Shown piece after piece: positions 13,216 through 25,830 of a DNA stretch of 64,000 nucleotides. A program made the translations under genes and the position numbers. The notes beneath the pieces were generated by a model. That model ran no database searches, was not told where the DNA came from, and saw only the letters and a program-made list of their open reading frames with translations. Where the stretch lies: assembly GCF_950023065.1 (NCBI RefSeq), contig NC_088677.1, positions 57,871,469 through 57,935,468 on the forward strand, read 5' to 3'. The DNA comes from Planococcus citri (taxonomy: Eukaryota; Arthropoda; Insecta; Hemiptera; Pseudococcidae). How positions within the stretch are numbered: position 1 is the first letter of the stretch; each line of letters opens with the position of its first letter.

Positions 13216-14846
13216 AGGCAAATAAAATTGACGAATAATTTTTAATACGTAGGTTCAATTTAAGTATGTTCATTTTTACCAATGCAAATCCCAAGTTCTA
13301 ATTTAAAGTAAGGCTGACCATTGTTAGTGTGAGTCAACACAAAACACCACGAAAGAATCAAAGAATCATATAACCTCCACTTAGAAAATTTATAAAATTT
13401 ACTACAGGTAAATTTAAAAAAAAAAAAAAAGAGTTTTTACTTTAATTTATCTTAAGGTTTACTTGAACATGAACATAGAGATCTACAACCTCCGAACTCA
13501 GTAGAGTGGCCGTGTATACCCGAAATTCAATATTTTCAACATCGAATAGAGAGAGGGGGATTCAAAAATATTGAAACTTTCACAGAAAATAGTAAATTGG
13601 TAAGTAGGTAGTGCATATTGCATAATACAAGTATATGCAAATTTTAGTAAAAAATCGCATAGCTAACGTTTTTTTTGTTGACGGTTAAAAATTTTGGAAA
13701 TTTGCAGAAAAAATGAGGGAGGGTAAAGATTGCAATTTAAAAAAAAATTCAGTCACATCTTAGGGTTTAGCATACCAAATTTTTTTTTGAAGCTTAAAAG
13801 TAGATGCAACATGCTCAAAAAAATGTATACGAATAAAAAACACGCTCTTTGGTGTTTTTTGACATATTTAGACCTTTAAGGTTAACAATTCAAAAAAATT
13901 GAAATTTTGAATAACGTACGTCAAAGGGCACGAATAAAATTTTCAATTCTCAACTCAAGTCACGAACAGATAACGAACGATTACATCGTAGATCTGAAAA
14001 TTTTCCATTTCTGCGTCTAAATTCTTCTGAATGATTATTTTTTTTGAGAAACCTTCTTCCACCTCAGTCCCCCTCAGCTATTTCAGTTCCTTAGTATGGA
14101 GCTACACAAAGTGGGAAAATATCTAGAAGCGTAGAATACTCAAGTTCAATTAAAAACTTTTGAAAATTTACCGTTGTCTGTGTTAGAATTCTTCAAAACA
14201 GGTAACCCCCCACATCCCCTCAAAAAATGAGAAAAATGTTCAAAATAAAAAATTGAAGAATACAAACTTTTTTCCGATTTTTTGGGCAGAATCATTTTAA
14301 ATCACCCCATTTTCAAGACAAAAAACTTCCTCTGTCCCTCCCAACAATATTGATTCCCTTGTATATGAGGACCCCAAAATTGTAAAAAATAAGAAAAAGA
14401 GCCAGAAAAAATGTTTTATTTTTGGTGAAAATTTTTCTACAAAGCTTCCTTTTGATCGCCATATAGTTCGTTTTGAAAAGTGTTGCAATTTTCATGGATG
14501 ATAGATGCTGTGCCTCCTTGATAAATAAATATTTGGAAACTTGAAGAAGAAGACTTCAGGAATGCAATTCGATTTGAACAATCAGCGGATTTATGCTTGT
14601 TGCCAATTGGATATTTTACCTAATACACAACCATTCTTCCAACAAAGAAGCAGACATTCAAAAAACACATGAAAGCAATTAAATATGTAGTTATCACAAT
14701 CACTGCGGTAAATATGCCAAGTAGTTTCTGTGTTTTTTCGTTGAATTTTTTTTACTGATGGGAACGAAATCACTATTGATAAAAATAATACATAGGTACC
14801 TATGCTTGAAACTTTTTACACATAAAGTCAAAAGTGAAAACTAAAA
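13216..14846. other. Intergenic region C-D
   Basis: A 1.63-kb spacer. I found no exon, transposase fragment or clear inverted repeat. The short open frames in it show no similarity I recognise. Confidence 0.5.
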
Positions 14847-17263
14847 ATGTCCGAAAAATTCGTAATCGCAGTAAACGAAGGAAAAATTCGAGGAATTAAA
14901 CAAAGATCGGTGTTTTCTGGCGCTGAATATTATTCCTTTTTTGGAATACCTTATGGAAAACGACCAACGGATAAACTTCGGTTCAAGGTACTTTCACACG
15001 ATTACAATCAGGTTATCAAATTACGTACCATAATTGTATCAAACTTCTGAAATATCGCCAATTGTATGTGAAGGATCCAATAAAAGCACAACCTTGGAAA
15101 GATGTGAAGGATGCGACGACTGAAAAGGCAGGTTGCATTCAGTTTTCATTGTTGACTTTTGAGTTTTTGGGATCCGAAGATTGCTTATTTAATAATATTC
15201 ATGCACCAGAGGTACTCATTCCAAATGTCACAGCGTTAAATTCGAAATAAATGCTGATTATTCAAAACTAATGTAAGTAAAAATTTTATTTTTTTTACTA
15301 TCGGCACAGTTGCCACGAAATAACGAAAAGCTTAAACCCGTAATTGTTAATATTCATCCGGGAGCATACAGTTTTGGTTCACCACAAACACAATTTTATG
15401 GATCTCCTGAATTCATTATGCATAATGACGTCGTATACGTCTGCGTTTCGTACAGATTGCATATTTTAGGTAAGTAACAGCTGAGAGCTAAATGATTTTC
15501 CTTTAATTACCTACCTAATACTTAGTTACCAGTAAAAAAAAAATCAAAAAACAAGATAAGCTCTGCATCCCCTTAGTTATTTTGTAGGGTTTTTGAACTT
15601 AAGATTGAAGGAATGTTCGGGTAATCAGGCAGTCAAAGATATAATTCTATCACTCCGATGGATCAAAGATAACATACGATCGTTTGGAGGCGATCCCGAC
15701 AACGTGACATTACTTGGGAGCAGCAGCGGATCTGTACTTATACATATGCTAATGCTATCACCTTCCGCCAAGGGTGCGATGAACTTTGCAAAAAATTTCC
15801 ATTTATTTCTTTCTAATTTCTACACAATTCGATTTACCACTAAAAATACAAATTTTTGACATTGGTAGGTCTATTTCACAAAGCTGTATTGATGGGTTCA
15901 CATTTGAACAATTGCGTTGTAGCTCATCAAGAAACCAATGAGAATCACGCTCGAGAAATAGCTAAAAATCTCGGATACGAAAGAAACCTTCAAGACAATA
16001 AAAAAATATTGATGTTTTTGAAGAAGCAAGAACCGGTAATGCTGATTGAAGGATGTAGACGTTGTCAAAAGACTTCACAAGAGGTGATCAAAAACTTTTA
16101 AAAATAATTGCAAACTTTGTGATTGATTAGATTTGTATAGTGAGAAATATTTTCAGACTATCGCCCCTATATTTCCAATAAGCGTGTTCAATCCGACACT
16201 AGATCTTGGAGATATTCTACCAGCATCGCCGAAAAACTTGATCAAAACCATGGCCAGAATACCAATTATGATAGGATTCTCTCAAATCGAATCCGCCATG
16301 GGATTTATTCGTATGTAGTCAATCTCACGAAGTGGTTCAGTAGAACTACATTATATACTTAGGTACATAAAAGAAACCATATTAATCACATTTTTCTCGC
16401 TTAGATGGCATGAGGCCAATAACAGAGAAAAACTTTAAAGGTTCTTTCCGTCAAAATTTCTTCGGATGGGGATATCATCTTAGCGACGATGATGCTCAAT
16501 TAATCCACAAAGAAGTGGAAGCGTTTTACTTGAATGGACAACCAGTCGAACAAGCACCGCTGGCCATCAAAATGAACGTAAGTGAAGAATCAATCGTTGC
16601 AATAATTCATACAATACCTACATATTAGTAGAGATAGATATGAAAGAAATAATTCTAATCAATCAATAGATTCAAAGCGATTTATCGATGTTCGACGTTT
16701 ATGAAACGATTATCAATCCAATATCAGATAATTTACCATCGTCTGTGTTTGTTTATAAATTCGAATTCGAGGGGGATATTCCTACCATGAATACAACGCT
16801 AAAAAATATGATTGATGAACCAGTCAAAGGTATTGGACGACGAACATTTACTTCTGCATTGGTTCTTACATCAGATCAGTGAATTGTCACCATTTTATAT
16901 TTCAGGAACGCTTCATGCTAGTGACTTCTGCTACTGGAATCGATTTGGCGACCCAAAGGACAAAAGGACTCATCAAATGGTGGAAATATTTACCAAGCTC
17001 ATAACCACATTCGCTAGAGAAGGGTATGGACGAATGACTGCTATGCGTATAATGATAAAATTCCTACTTACGATTGAAATGAAATGTATTTTAGAGATCC
17101 GAATTATGAAAATTTTCCAGTCGAATGGAAATCATGCACACGAGATAAGCCATGTTATTTGAGTATAAGTGATCCTGTGGTATTGGTCGATGGTAAATTG
17201 AACAATGACAGAGTCGAATTCTGGGAAAGCATGCGAAAGAAATACGAAATAAAATTACAATGA
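14847..17263 (+). CDS. Carboxylesterase type B, copy D (537 aa)
   Basis: Cytosolic esterase of the N-E-G subfamily. Exons: 14847-14987, 15074-15211, 15310-15469, 15588-15773, 15869-16083, 16157-16310, 16405-16577, 16670-16829, 16906-17023, 17095-17263. All junctions are GT-AG and in phase. The oxyanion loop is H109-P-G-A, the nucleophile Ser192 (GSSSGS), the acid Glu325 (FSQIES) and the base His446 (GTLHASD). Exon sizes 215/154/173/160/118 for exons 5-9 are those of the whole N-E-G subfamily. No signal peptide is seen. This is the most compact complete gene in the array (2.4 kb) and has no element inside it, so it is a good reference for the ancestral intron lengths. Confidence 0.92.
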
Positions 17264-18111
17264 TTAACTCGTGCCTATAGGTACCAGGTACCTATATTTA
17301 CCTATGTTATGAAACGTAAAATTGCCAAATGGGTCAAATATGGCCTCCTATCCAACATTCTTGCACTCATCAAAAATAAATTGCACCCCAAAAAAATTTC
17401 AAGCAAGTTAGAAATAGTTACCATGTTAAATTCCGAGCTAAAAAGTTTCAAAAATTTCGTCATCTTCTTAAATGTTCAAATTAATAGTGGAACTTGAGGA
17501 GGAGACTGAGGCTCTGGAAGGGGCCGGGTAAGTTTAAAACAAAATCTGACGCAATATTTGTGCCCAGAGAGTTCACAGCATATGAGAACAGCAACCATAG
17601 GTATCATAAAAGTAATTTTATATCAGAAATAGTAAAACTTGAGGGAGGTGGGGGCTAAAGGCTCTGGAGGAGGCTAGACAAGTGTAGCTGAAAATCTGAC
17701 GTCATATATTTGTGCTCACATCAGCGGTACTCATTAATAGTTAATCCCCCCAAAATTCTCATCTTACCCCCACTACGACACGTTTTTTCAATTTTTCACC
17801 ATGACGCACCAAAACAAAAATTTTGAAAAAAATATATACGATGTTTAGGGGTCAAAAATAGCTCCAAAAAACGTGTTTAGAAAATTGTACCTCACGGTTT
17901 TCATTGTTAAAAATCATAAAAAATGTTGTGAAACGCCATTTTGAGGAGTAAATAATGCAGTGAAGGGTTGAAAATTGTTGAGGGGATACCTCTTTTTGGA
18001 TACCAATCTTTACTAAAAAATTGAAAAAATCGGTTCGCAAGAAGTTTTTTTTGCTATCATTTAATATGTTACTAACCCATTACATGGTTATCTACATAGG
18101 TATGTGTCGTT
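17264..18111. other. 3' flank of gene D
   Basis: No gene was recognised. Two similar GA-rich stretches (about 17500-17530 and 17635-17690) are each followed by a similar sequence containing ATCTGACG, which suggests a degenerate local direct duplication. Confidence 0.35.
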
Positions 18112-18790
18112 ACTTAATAAGTTAAATCTACAGGTTTTTTACGATCAAGTCGGCGTATTTCAGTGGGCTCAAGAACTTCACTCATGATTTCATTTGGATG
18201 ATTTTGAAGACGTTCTTCATGTCTTCTTGCAAATCGTTTTATTTCATCATCAATGGTTTTTATTTATAAATCATTATGGAGTTAAGTATTGCATACATAC
18301 CATGGGGCAGCAGTAATCATTCGTAAACATTTGTTTTGTATTCGTTGTAATACGTATTGTCATGTTGCTCTTTTTTGCACGACCCCAAAGTTGGATTCCA
18401 TATATCCATTTTAGTTTAATTATTGATTTATATAATAGTAGTTTGTTCTCTAGAGATAACTTTAAATTTCGGTCTAGAAGCCAAATGCCAATGCATGGAT
18501 TGAATTTTCAGTTTTATTTCTTCTCTCTTCTTTTGAATGTGTTTTTTCCAAGCTAATTTGTTGTCAAGATGCATGTCCATTGTCCAGGTACTTTTGGTTG
18601 AATCTTATTGATTTATTACTTGATTTTCCATAATAAAATGTAATTGGAGGAGCTACGGCTCGACGATTAGTGAATGTCACATGAATCGTACATTTGAAGT
18701 AATTTATGTTTATTCTCCATTTCGAGGCCCATTCATATATCAAATTTAGGTAGGTTGAAAGAATAATTTTTATTGCAATTTCAGAAAAGG
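18112..18790 (-). mobile_element. Jockey-like non-LTR retrotransposon, 3' relic
   Basis: The minus strand encodes, in several frames broken by indels, the C-terminal part of a non-LTR reverse transcriptase polyprotein. First comes E-W-A-S-K-W-R-I-N-I-N with K-C-T and V-T-F-T-N-R-R, typical of the segment after the F-A-D-D motif. Then come D-N-K-L-A-W-K-K-H-I and an I-W-N-P-T-L-G-S-type piece. Last is a tail with H-P-N-E-I-M and R-R-L-D-R-K-K-P-V-D. The catalytic domain upstream is missing, so it is 5'-truncated and inactive. Confidence 0.8.
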
Positions 18791-19553
18791 GAGGGTTTCT
18801 CAAAAGCGGAAAAGGGGAGGGGTCTGGGGATCTGAAAAAAGGCAGTTTCATCCCACTTACTGTACTACCTAATATATTTTGATTTATTTTTTTTTAAAAA
18901 TAAGGCATTCAAAAGATGCAAAATTCTTTCTACATTCAATTGATAGATATGATATTGAAGCCAATAAGTAAGTAAATGTAGCCTGTGCAACCATCAGGTT
19001 GCAGGTTGCATTTTTATTCATTTTATTTTTTTTAACCGTAAGGTGGCCACATTTGGGCATTTTATCTTCTTGTAGGTAAACTTCATTTCAAGTTGGTGTT
19101 ATTTCAAGTAAAAGTAGGTGCATCATATATTGCCTGACCTCATCGATAGGATTTTTTATTTATATAAATGAAAATATTTTTAAAGACTTCTATGTACTTT
19201 TTGAGTATTTTAAAATTCAATTTCGAGCTTTTTATTGAATAAATATATTTTAAAAACTTTTAAATACGAGTACAAAGAAGGTCGAAGGGGCGAAAGAAAG
19301 AAATTTTAAAACATTCAAAACGAACCCGACAACATACACAAAATTATCTTTACATCGCCAAATATGACTTAGAAATTAGTCAACAATTTTTAAGAACATC
19401 GCCATTCGCCACACGCTTGACTGTGAAACAAGTAGTCTTGCGATAAACGTGAACGAAATCAGTACTTGCAGGAATTCGAAATTTGAAGTAAAAAGTTTTC
19501 ATCGATAAAACCAAATACCCAAGTACATATAAGGAAATAAATAGGCAGTGAAA
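18791..19553. other. 5' flank of gene E
   Basis: No gene. It contains a purine-rich stretch next to the retrotransposon relic and the presumed promoter of gene E. No unambiguous core promoter element was seen. Confidence 0.45.
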
Positions 19554-22500
19554 ATGCCTGAAACTGTCGTGGTCTCCGTTAAAGAAGGGAAAATTCGTGG
19601 AGTCAAAAGAAAATCCGAATACTCCGGTGCGGAATTTTTTTCGTTTCTTGGAGTGCCATATGGACAGCCACCTATCAGCACATTGCGATTCAAAGTAATC
19701 ACATAATTCACTATAGATACTTCGGTAATTATTGGTTGAATTTTGCAAGCATTACCATGACTTTTGACAAATTTGAATTCAGGATCCAGTAAAAGTCAAA
19801 CCTTGGAAAGATACCTACGATGCTACTAAAGAAAAACTAGGATGTGCACAATATTCTCCGGCCATCGGATGCCAACTAATGGGGACAGAAGATTGTTTAT
19901 TCAATAACATTCATACACGAGAAGTGAATATTTATGTACTTTTTCATTGCGCACATCTGGTAGTTGAAAATGAAATCGTTCGTTTTTTTGTCCAGTTGCC
20001 AACCAAATCCAGCCTTCCGAAACCAGTGATTGTCCACATACATAGCGGTGGTTTTTTTCACGGTACTCCTAACGAAAATTATTTCGGAAGTACCGAGTTT
20101 ATTATGCATCATGATATAGTTTACGTTGGCATGGCGTATAGATTACACGTTCTAGGTAATAGTAGTTTCATTCGAAATAACGAATTTAATTTTTCATTTG
20201 AGTAAATTGAAATCTTCTACTGATTGTATGGCAGGTTTTGCAAATTTAGGAATAAAAGAATGTTCTGGAAATCAGGGAATCAAAGACATTATACTGTCAC
20301 TGCGCTGGATCAAGGATAACATAAAATCTTTCGGAGGTGATCCGGAAAATGTTACTTTATTGGGAAGCAGCAGTGGAGGAGGGGTTATTCACGCATTAAT
20401 GTTATCACCAGTGACGAAAGGCAAGAAAAGATAAGCTTTCTAATTTTTCACAGTCACACTCGTAATAGTATATTACATACCAAGTTCAATAATGTGGGTG
20501 ATTATAAACGAGTGCGAATTGCAGGACGAGCCGAAGGCGAGGACTGCAATTCGCGTACGAGTTTATAATCACCCACATTTTTTGAACTTGTGTGTGTAAT
20601 GTATTTTATTCAATACATGCATATAAATATACACAATTATACCATCAATGTTTAGACGTGAAGAAGCGTTTTTATGAGTCGACACGACAACCGAAGTATG
20701 CGGAGTGCGTACTCGCAGATAAAGTGTGTAGCCGAAATGATTAAAGGAAAACAAGCTTAGGGCGTGGAGGGAGGGGGAGGTGGTGGATCTCCTGTTTCTG
20801 CTACAATTTTTTCCCCGTAATAATCGGACTTTGTCACCTTCCGCGTCATCCCAAACAATAGGATTCGAGCAGTGCGGCCACGTAATGTATGTTTATTATT
20901 TTCTTAGGACAATAATGTAAACATTATTTTCGTTTCATTTAGTCGCTCATAAAAACGCACTTTTCGCGTCTAGTATTGGTGGTATAATTGTGCGTTTATA
21001 TGCCTGTATTGAATAAAATATCTTACAATTCAAGCACCAAGTGAGCATTTTATGCCTCGCAAATTTACATCCCTCGCCTTCGGCTCGGTCCGTAAACATT
21101 CGCTCGCCATAAAAACGCTCACTTTCGGTGCTTGTATTGTAATTTACTGTTTCAATAGGACCTACAACTTACCTGAACTAATTTCATTTCAAATAAACTT
21201 CAAGGTCTATTTCAAAAAGCTGTGATTATGGGGTCGTACTTGTTTAATCCTACCTATCCATTCCTCAAGGATACAAACGAAGAACTGATTTTTGAATTGG
21301 CATGCTCGTTGGGCTACGAAGGAAATATAGACGATAAAAAGAAACTATTAACATTTTTGAAGAAATTACATTATTTGCAGATTGTTGAAGGGCAGAGACG
21401 GTATCTTGTACCAGAATTTCGTAAGGTATAGGTACCTGATAATTTTTCAACATTGGACTCAAATCTTCGCCCCGCAATACACTTGACGATTGACATTTCT
21501 TTTTTATATTTCATCTAGACTACCGCACCGATACTTCCTAGTGGAGTTTTACTTCCAAGTGTTGACTGCGGCGAAAATGGCGTACTACCCGAATTTCCCC
21601 GAAATTTAATACAATCGACGGCTCGAATTCCACTTCTCATAGGATTTGGCGAGAGAGAAGCAGCTTTTGGATTCTTTCGTAAGTGAAAAAAAATCTCGTA
21701 AATTTGGTACTAATAAGCCGACCTTGAAATTTTCATTTCCTATAGGGGGATCGATAAGAGATAGTACGGAGAAAAACTTCAAGACGACAGTTCGACAAAA
21801 TAAATGGGGATGGGGACGTGATCTGAGCGATGAAGATACTGAGCTCATATACAAACAAGTCGAATCTTCTTATTTGCAGGGGAAATCAATAAAGCAAACA
21901 TCTTTATCTACATTGGTCGATGTAAGTATAGAGATACAAATACATTGACATTTGACTGATTTGACAGTTGATAGCAACACTCTTCCTCAATATTATCACG
22001 GGCTCAATTATTGTATTGCTTAATTCTTAGATTCAAACCGGTATTCTGCTGTCAGATGTTTACGATACTTTAATCGATGTCGTCGCTTCGGATCCTGAAT
22101 CACCAGTGTACGTTTATAAATTTGAATTCGAAGGTGAAATGGAAACGATGAAGAATGCATATGTAAATACTCTGATCGATGAACGATTAGAAGGTAATAT
22201 ATTTGCAAAGTGCCTTGTTATATTTCTCATCCACAATTTGCGTTCCAGAAATAATGAAGAAGCTATCCTTACATTCGTGCGAGATTTTGAATTTTTTCGA
22301 TGCAAAAATAATTCATTCTACCCTCTTCTCTTTCCACGCCATTTAAATAAGAAAAATATAAACGACATATCATAGACCTTTTTTTTTAATAAAATGGGAG
22401 GGGGCGGCGAAGAGTCAACACGAGCCCTCGAAATGAAATATTACCCATCGAATTTTAAAATAATTCCCCTCTATAATTTTTTTAATTCTTTATCCGATCT

Positions 22501-22866
22501 TGTGAAGGTACTTATCATGCTGATGACCATTGTTATTGGAATCGTGTTTCCGATCCTCTCAATGTGAAAACGAAACAAATGGTGGAAATATTCACAAAAA
22601 TCATAACTGCTTTCGCAAGAACGGGGTAAGCAAATTAAGTACGCTGATTGTGAAGTCTGAACCATGCTTATTTTATCTCTCACATTTTCTCATTTTTTTC
22701 TAGCAATCCTAATAATGAAGATCTGAATGTTCACTGGAAACCTACTAAGCCAGATTCTCCTTGTTACCTGAACATAAATAATAATTTGACAATGGTTGAC
22801 AGTCGATTGCACAACGAGAAATTAGAATTTTGGGATAAAATAAAGAAACAATTCGAGAAAAAATGA
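19554..22866 (+). CDS. Carboxylesterase type B, copy E (542 aa, GC-AG intron 4)
   Basis: Cytosolic esterase of the V-K-E-G subfamily. Exons: 19554-19694, 19783-19923, 19996-20155, 20235-20420, 21205-21425, 21519-21678, 21746-21921, 22031-22193, 22508-22625, 22704-22866. The oxyanion loop is H110-S-G-G. The nucleophile is Ser193 (GSSSGG), the acid Glu330 (GFGEREA) and the base His453 (GTYHADD). Exon 2 is one codon longer than in its relatives and exon 8 is also one codon longer. Intron 4 begins with GC (AAAG|GCAAGA) instead of GT. No GT in this position keeps the family exon length of 186 nt, so a GC-AG intron is the best reading. The same intron carries a palindromic element. The AATAAA signal at 22898-22903 marks the likely 3' end. 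Confidence 0.88.
20455..21165. repeat. Palindromic element in intron 4 of gene E
   Basis: Nested inverted repeats. A hairpin at about 20485-20592 pairs GTGGGTGATTATAAACGAG with its complement. A larger pair matches 20596-20690 (TATTCAATACATGCATATAA, CGTTTTTATGAG) with 20930-21020 in inverse orientation. A third hairpin at about 21040-21150 surrounds CTCGCCTTCGGCTCG. There is no coding capacity. It is a non-autonomous foldback-like insertion. Confidence 0.65.
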
Positions 22867-23219
22867 AAATTTTTCTAGCACATTAATTTTCAAATTGAAT
22901 AAATTATTGTTGAGGAAAAGCTCAATATTCATTTCAAGTGCACGTTTCCAGAATGTCTGCAATCACCACCACTTGGTATGCAATATTACATACAGGATGA
23001 GTCGGATAAGATGAGAAATATTCAAACCATGTATTCTACTGATCGGAAGAGAGAAACTTTTCTTTACAAAAAATTTGAAAAATTATCTCGTAATGAGATA
23101 CTTTCAGTTGCAGTTTGATAACAACCAAGCCTAGAGTGTCATTCAGAGTTCAATTAAATGCAAGCCAACAATTTCTGTTTAGAGGAAATTTCAATTTTTA
23201 TAACAAAAAAAAAATGGTT
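22867..23219. other. 3' flank of gene E
   Basis: It holds the polyadenylation signal of E and then a spacer with no recognisable feature up to the retrotransposon relic. Confidence 0.5.
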
Positions 23220-24239
23220 TTAAACGAGGAAAAAAAGTAAAAACTCCATTGTTGTTTTATTAAGGTTTAGTTCCATGCCATTCACTATGAACCAAGTCTG
23301 CATTTGTAGGAGGGTTTTTTCATTTTCCTCAACTGCTAGGGTCCAGTTGAATCCTTTTGTAATTGCTGTGGTGTCATCTGCAAATTGTATAGTTTTATTT
23401 TTGGTGCAGTGGGGAAAATCATTTACATACATAAGAAAAAAGTATGGCCCTAGGTTTGAACCTTGTGGTACTCCCATGGTAATGTCTTCTGGGTCGGATA
23501 TAGCAATCCCTTTTTACACGGAAAAAAATTTTAACATAAATTACCTGTTAAAAAATAATAAATGTCCGCCAAAAAATATATTTTACCCAAAATTAGGTAG
23601 AATTTACAAACCTCATAGTAAAATTTACTAATCTCATAGTAAAAATCACTCAACGTGTGGTTCAATTCGTGATGAAAGTAAAAATTACTTTTCTGTATAG
23701 TATTTTTTTCCACAAAATTCAATGTAATTTTTACTATTTACGGATGGTAAATTTTTACTATTCTGTTCTGGTAAAAAATAAAATTGTATGATTGAATAAA
23801 AAGTACTGCACCAGGTGGTATTATCTGTTGCGATTGTAACGGTAATTTTTACTATTCACGGATAGTAAAGTTTCACTATTCTGCCCAAGTAAAAATTACT
23901 CAGTTATAAAAGTAATTTTTACTATTATTTCTAAGTAAATATCACGCATTGTGAGAGTAATTCTTACTACATGGAAAACACGAATTACTGTGTCAATATT
24001 AATAGTCCGGCATATGACAATAGGAGTAATTGCACCCCCCCCCCCCCCCCCGCCGATCCTCCGGGACAACTTTTTTCTTAAAGGGGACATCCTGAGGAAC
24101 ATTTTAAAGCAAACTTGCCAAAAAAAAGTTGGCCTTACTTACAAAATGGCGGCCATTTTGATTGACAGGTCAGCCGAAATCGCAGATTTTGCGTTTTAAC
24201 ATAGCACTTGCACGAACTTTTTCAAACTTTACAAAGGTA

Positions 24240-25600
24240 GATCGAAAGATCATGCAAAAATTTATCACCTGTCAAAATTTCAAGGTCTAAAGTGCGTTTT
24301 TCGATTTTGGTGAATTTTTGAAAATCGAATTTAGGCTAAAAATGAGGGAAAAAATCAAAATTTCACCAAATTGACCAAGAAAGCTGAAATTTGGGATATA
24401 CCCTATTTTCGACATGCCAAATCGATTGGAAACGGTTTCAAGCCGTTTTGAGCAGTTCTGGAGCCTCCAGCAGATTTTTGAAACTTTGAATTTTCACAAA
24501 ATTTCATCAAATAATGTATATGGAAAGCTGAAATTTACTCTACATTCCAATTTTAACACCCTCTCAAGACGACTTCAGGTGGGTTCAAGTAATTTTAGGG
24601 CCTCCAGCGACTTTTTTTGAAAATTACTGGAGCCTCCAGCAGATTTTTGAAACTTTAAATTTTCACAAAATTTCATCAAATGGAGATGTAAAGCTGAAAT
24701 TTACTCTACACTCCAATTTTAACACCCTCTGAAGACGACTTCAGGTGGGTTCAAGTAATTTTAGGGCATCCAGCGACTTTTTTGAAAATTACTGGAACCT
24801 CCAGTAGATTTTTGGAACTTGAAATTTCCCCAACATTAAATTATCAAATGGAGTTGGCAAGCAGAAATTTACTTCGCAGATTACATGATGGTTTCAAATG
24901 GTTTTGAAATTTCAATACCTTTCAAAAAGTTGCTGGAGGCTCCAAAACGACTTGAAATTCACCAGCAGTCAACTTCGTAGCGCATTGAAATTAGTTTGCA
25001 GAATGGAATTTCGACTCTCCATCTTGGTTTGATAAAATTTTGAGGAAATTTCAAGTTTAAAAAATCTACTGGAGGCTCCAGTAATGTTAAAAAAAGTCGT
25101 TGGAGGCTGTAAAATGACTTGAAATCCACCAGAAGTCGTTTTCAGAGGGTGTTAAAATTGGAGTGTAGAGTAAATTTCAGCTTTCCATCTCTATTTGATG
25201 AAATTTTGTGAAAATTTAAAGTTTCAAAAATCTGCTGGAGGCTTCAGGAATTTTCAAACAGTTGCTGGAGGATCCAAAACGTCTTGAAATTCACCTGCAG
25301 TACTTCGTAGAGTATTGAAATTAGTTTTTAGTATAAATTTTAGCTTTACAACTCCAATTTGATGGAATTTTGTGGAAATTTCGAGTTTCAAAAACCTGCT
25401 GGAGGCTCCAGAACTGCTCAAAACGGGTTGAAACCGTCTCCAATCGATTTGGCATGTCGAAAATAGGGTATATACCAAACTTCAGCTTTCTTGGTCAATT
25501 TGGTAAAATTTTGATTTTTTCTCTCACTTTTGGCCTAAATTCGATTTTCAAAAATTCACCAAAAATCGAAAAACGCACTTTAGACCTTGAAATTTTATAC
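24240..25600. repeat. Large foldback repeat with internal tandem units
   Basis: The segment 24277-24460 is matched in inverse orientation at 25390-25597 (shared text includes AAAGTGCGTTTTTCGATTTT and CCAAATCGATTGGAAACGGT). Each arm is built of about 175-bp units around CTGGAGCCTCCAGCAGATTT. Related sequence occurs at 27196-27497, 29441-30246 and 48170-48720, so this is an abundant non-autonomous family in the genome. Confidence 0.75.
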
Positions 25601-25750
25601 GATATCCCGGAAACACAGAAAATACACACACAAACATGTGAAAAAGCGCTATCCAATCAAACTGCACGCAATAAATAAACAGTAACCTGATAAATAGCAC
25701 CACGCGTTTGCAAACAAATAATATATTCTTTTAACCCTCGTTTATTAAAA

Positions 25751-25830
25751 GCGTGGTCATAGCCAAGTAGTTAAGTTAGGTAGTTAGGAAAACGTAAGGT
25801 ACCAGGTTCGATTCCCCGTTAGGTCATTAG
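25751..25830 (+). repeat. tRNA-derived (SINE-like) fragment
   Basis: An A-box-like TAGCCAAGTAG (25760-25770) and a perfect B box GGTTCGATTCC (25805-25815) lie at the spacing of a tRNA-type internal RNA polymerase III promoter. The arms do not fold into a convincing cloverleaf, so this is a tRNA relic or SINE head, not a functional tRNA. Confidence 0.55.

Noticed and set aside
20485..21150. CRISPR-like or structured RNA array
   Set aside because: The repeats are nested inverted arms, not direct repeats with spacers, and lie in an intron of a eukaryotic gene.
25751..25830. Functional tRNA gene
   Set aside because: A and B boxes are present, but acceptor and anticodon stems do not pair, and it lies inside a transposable element.
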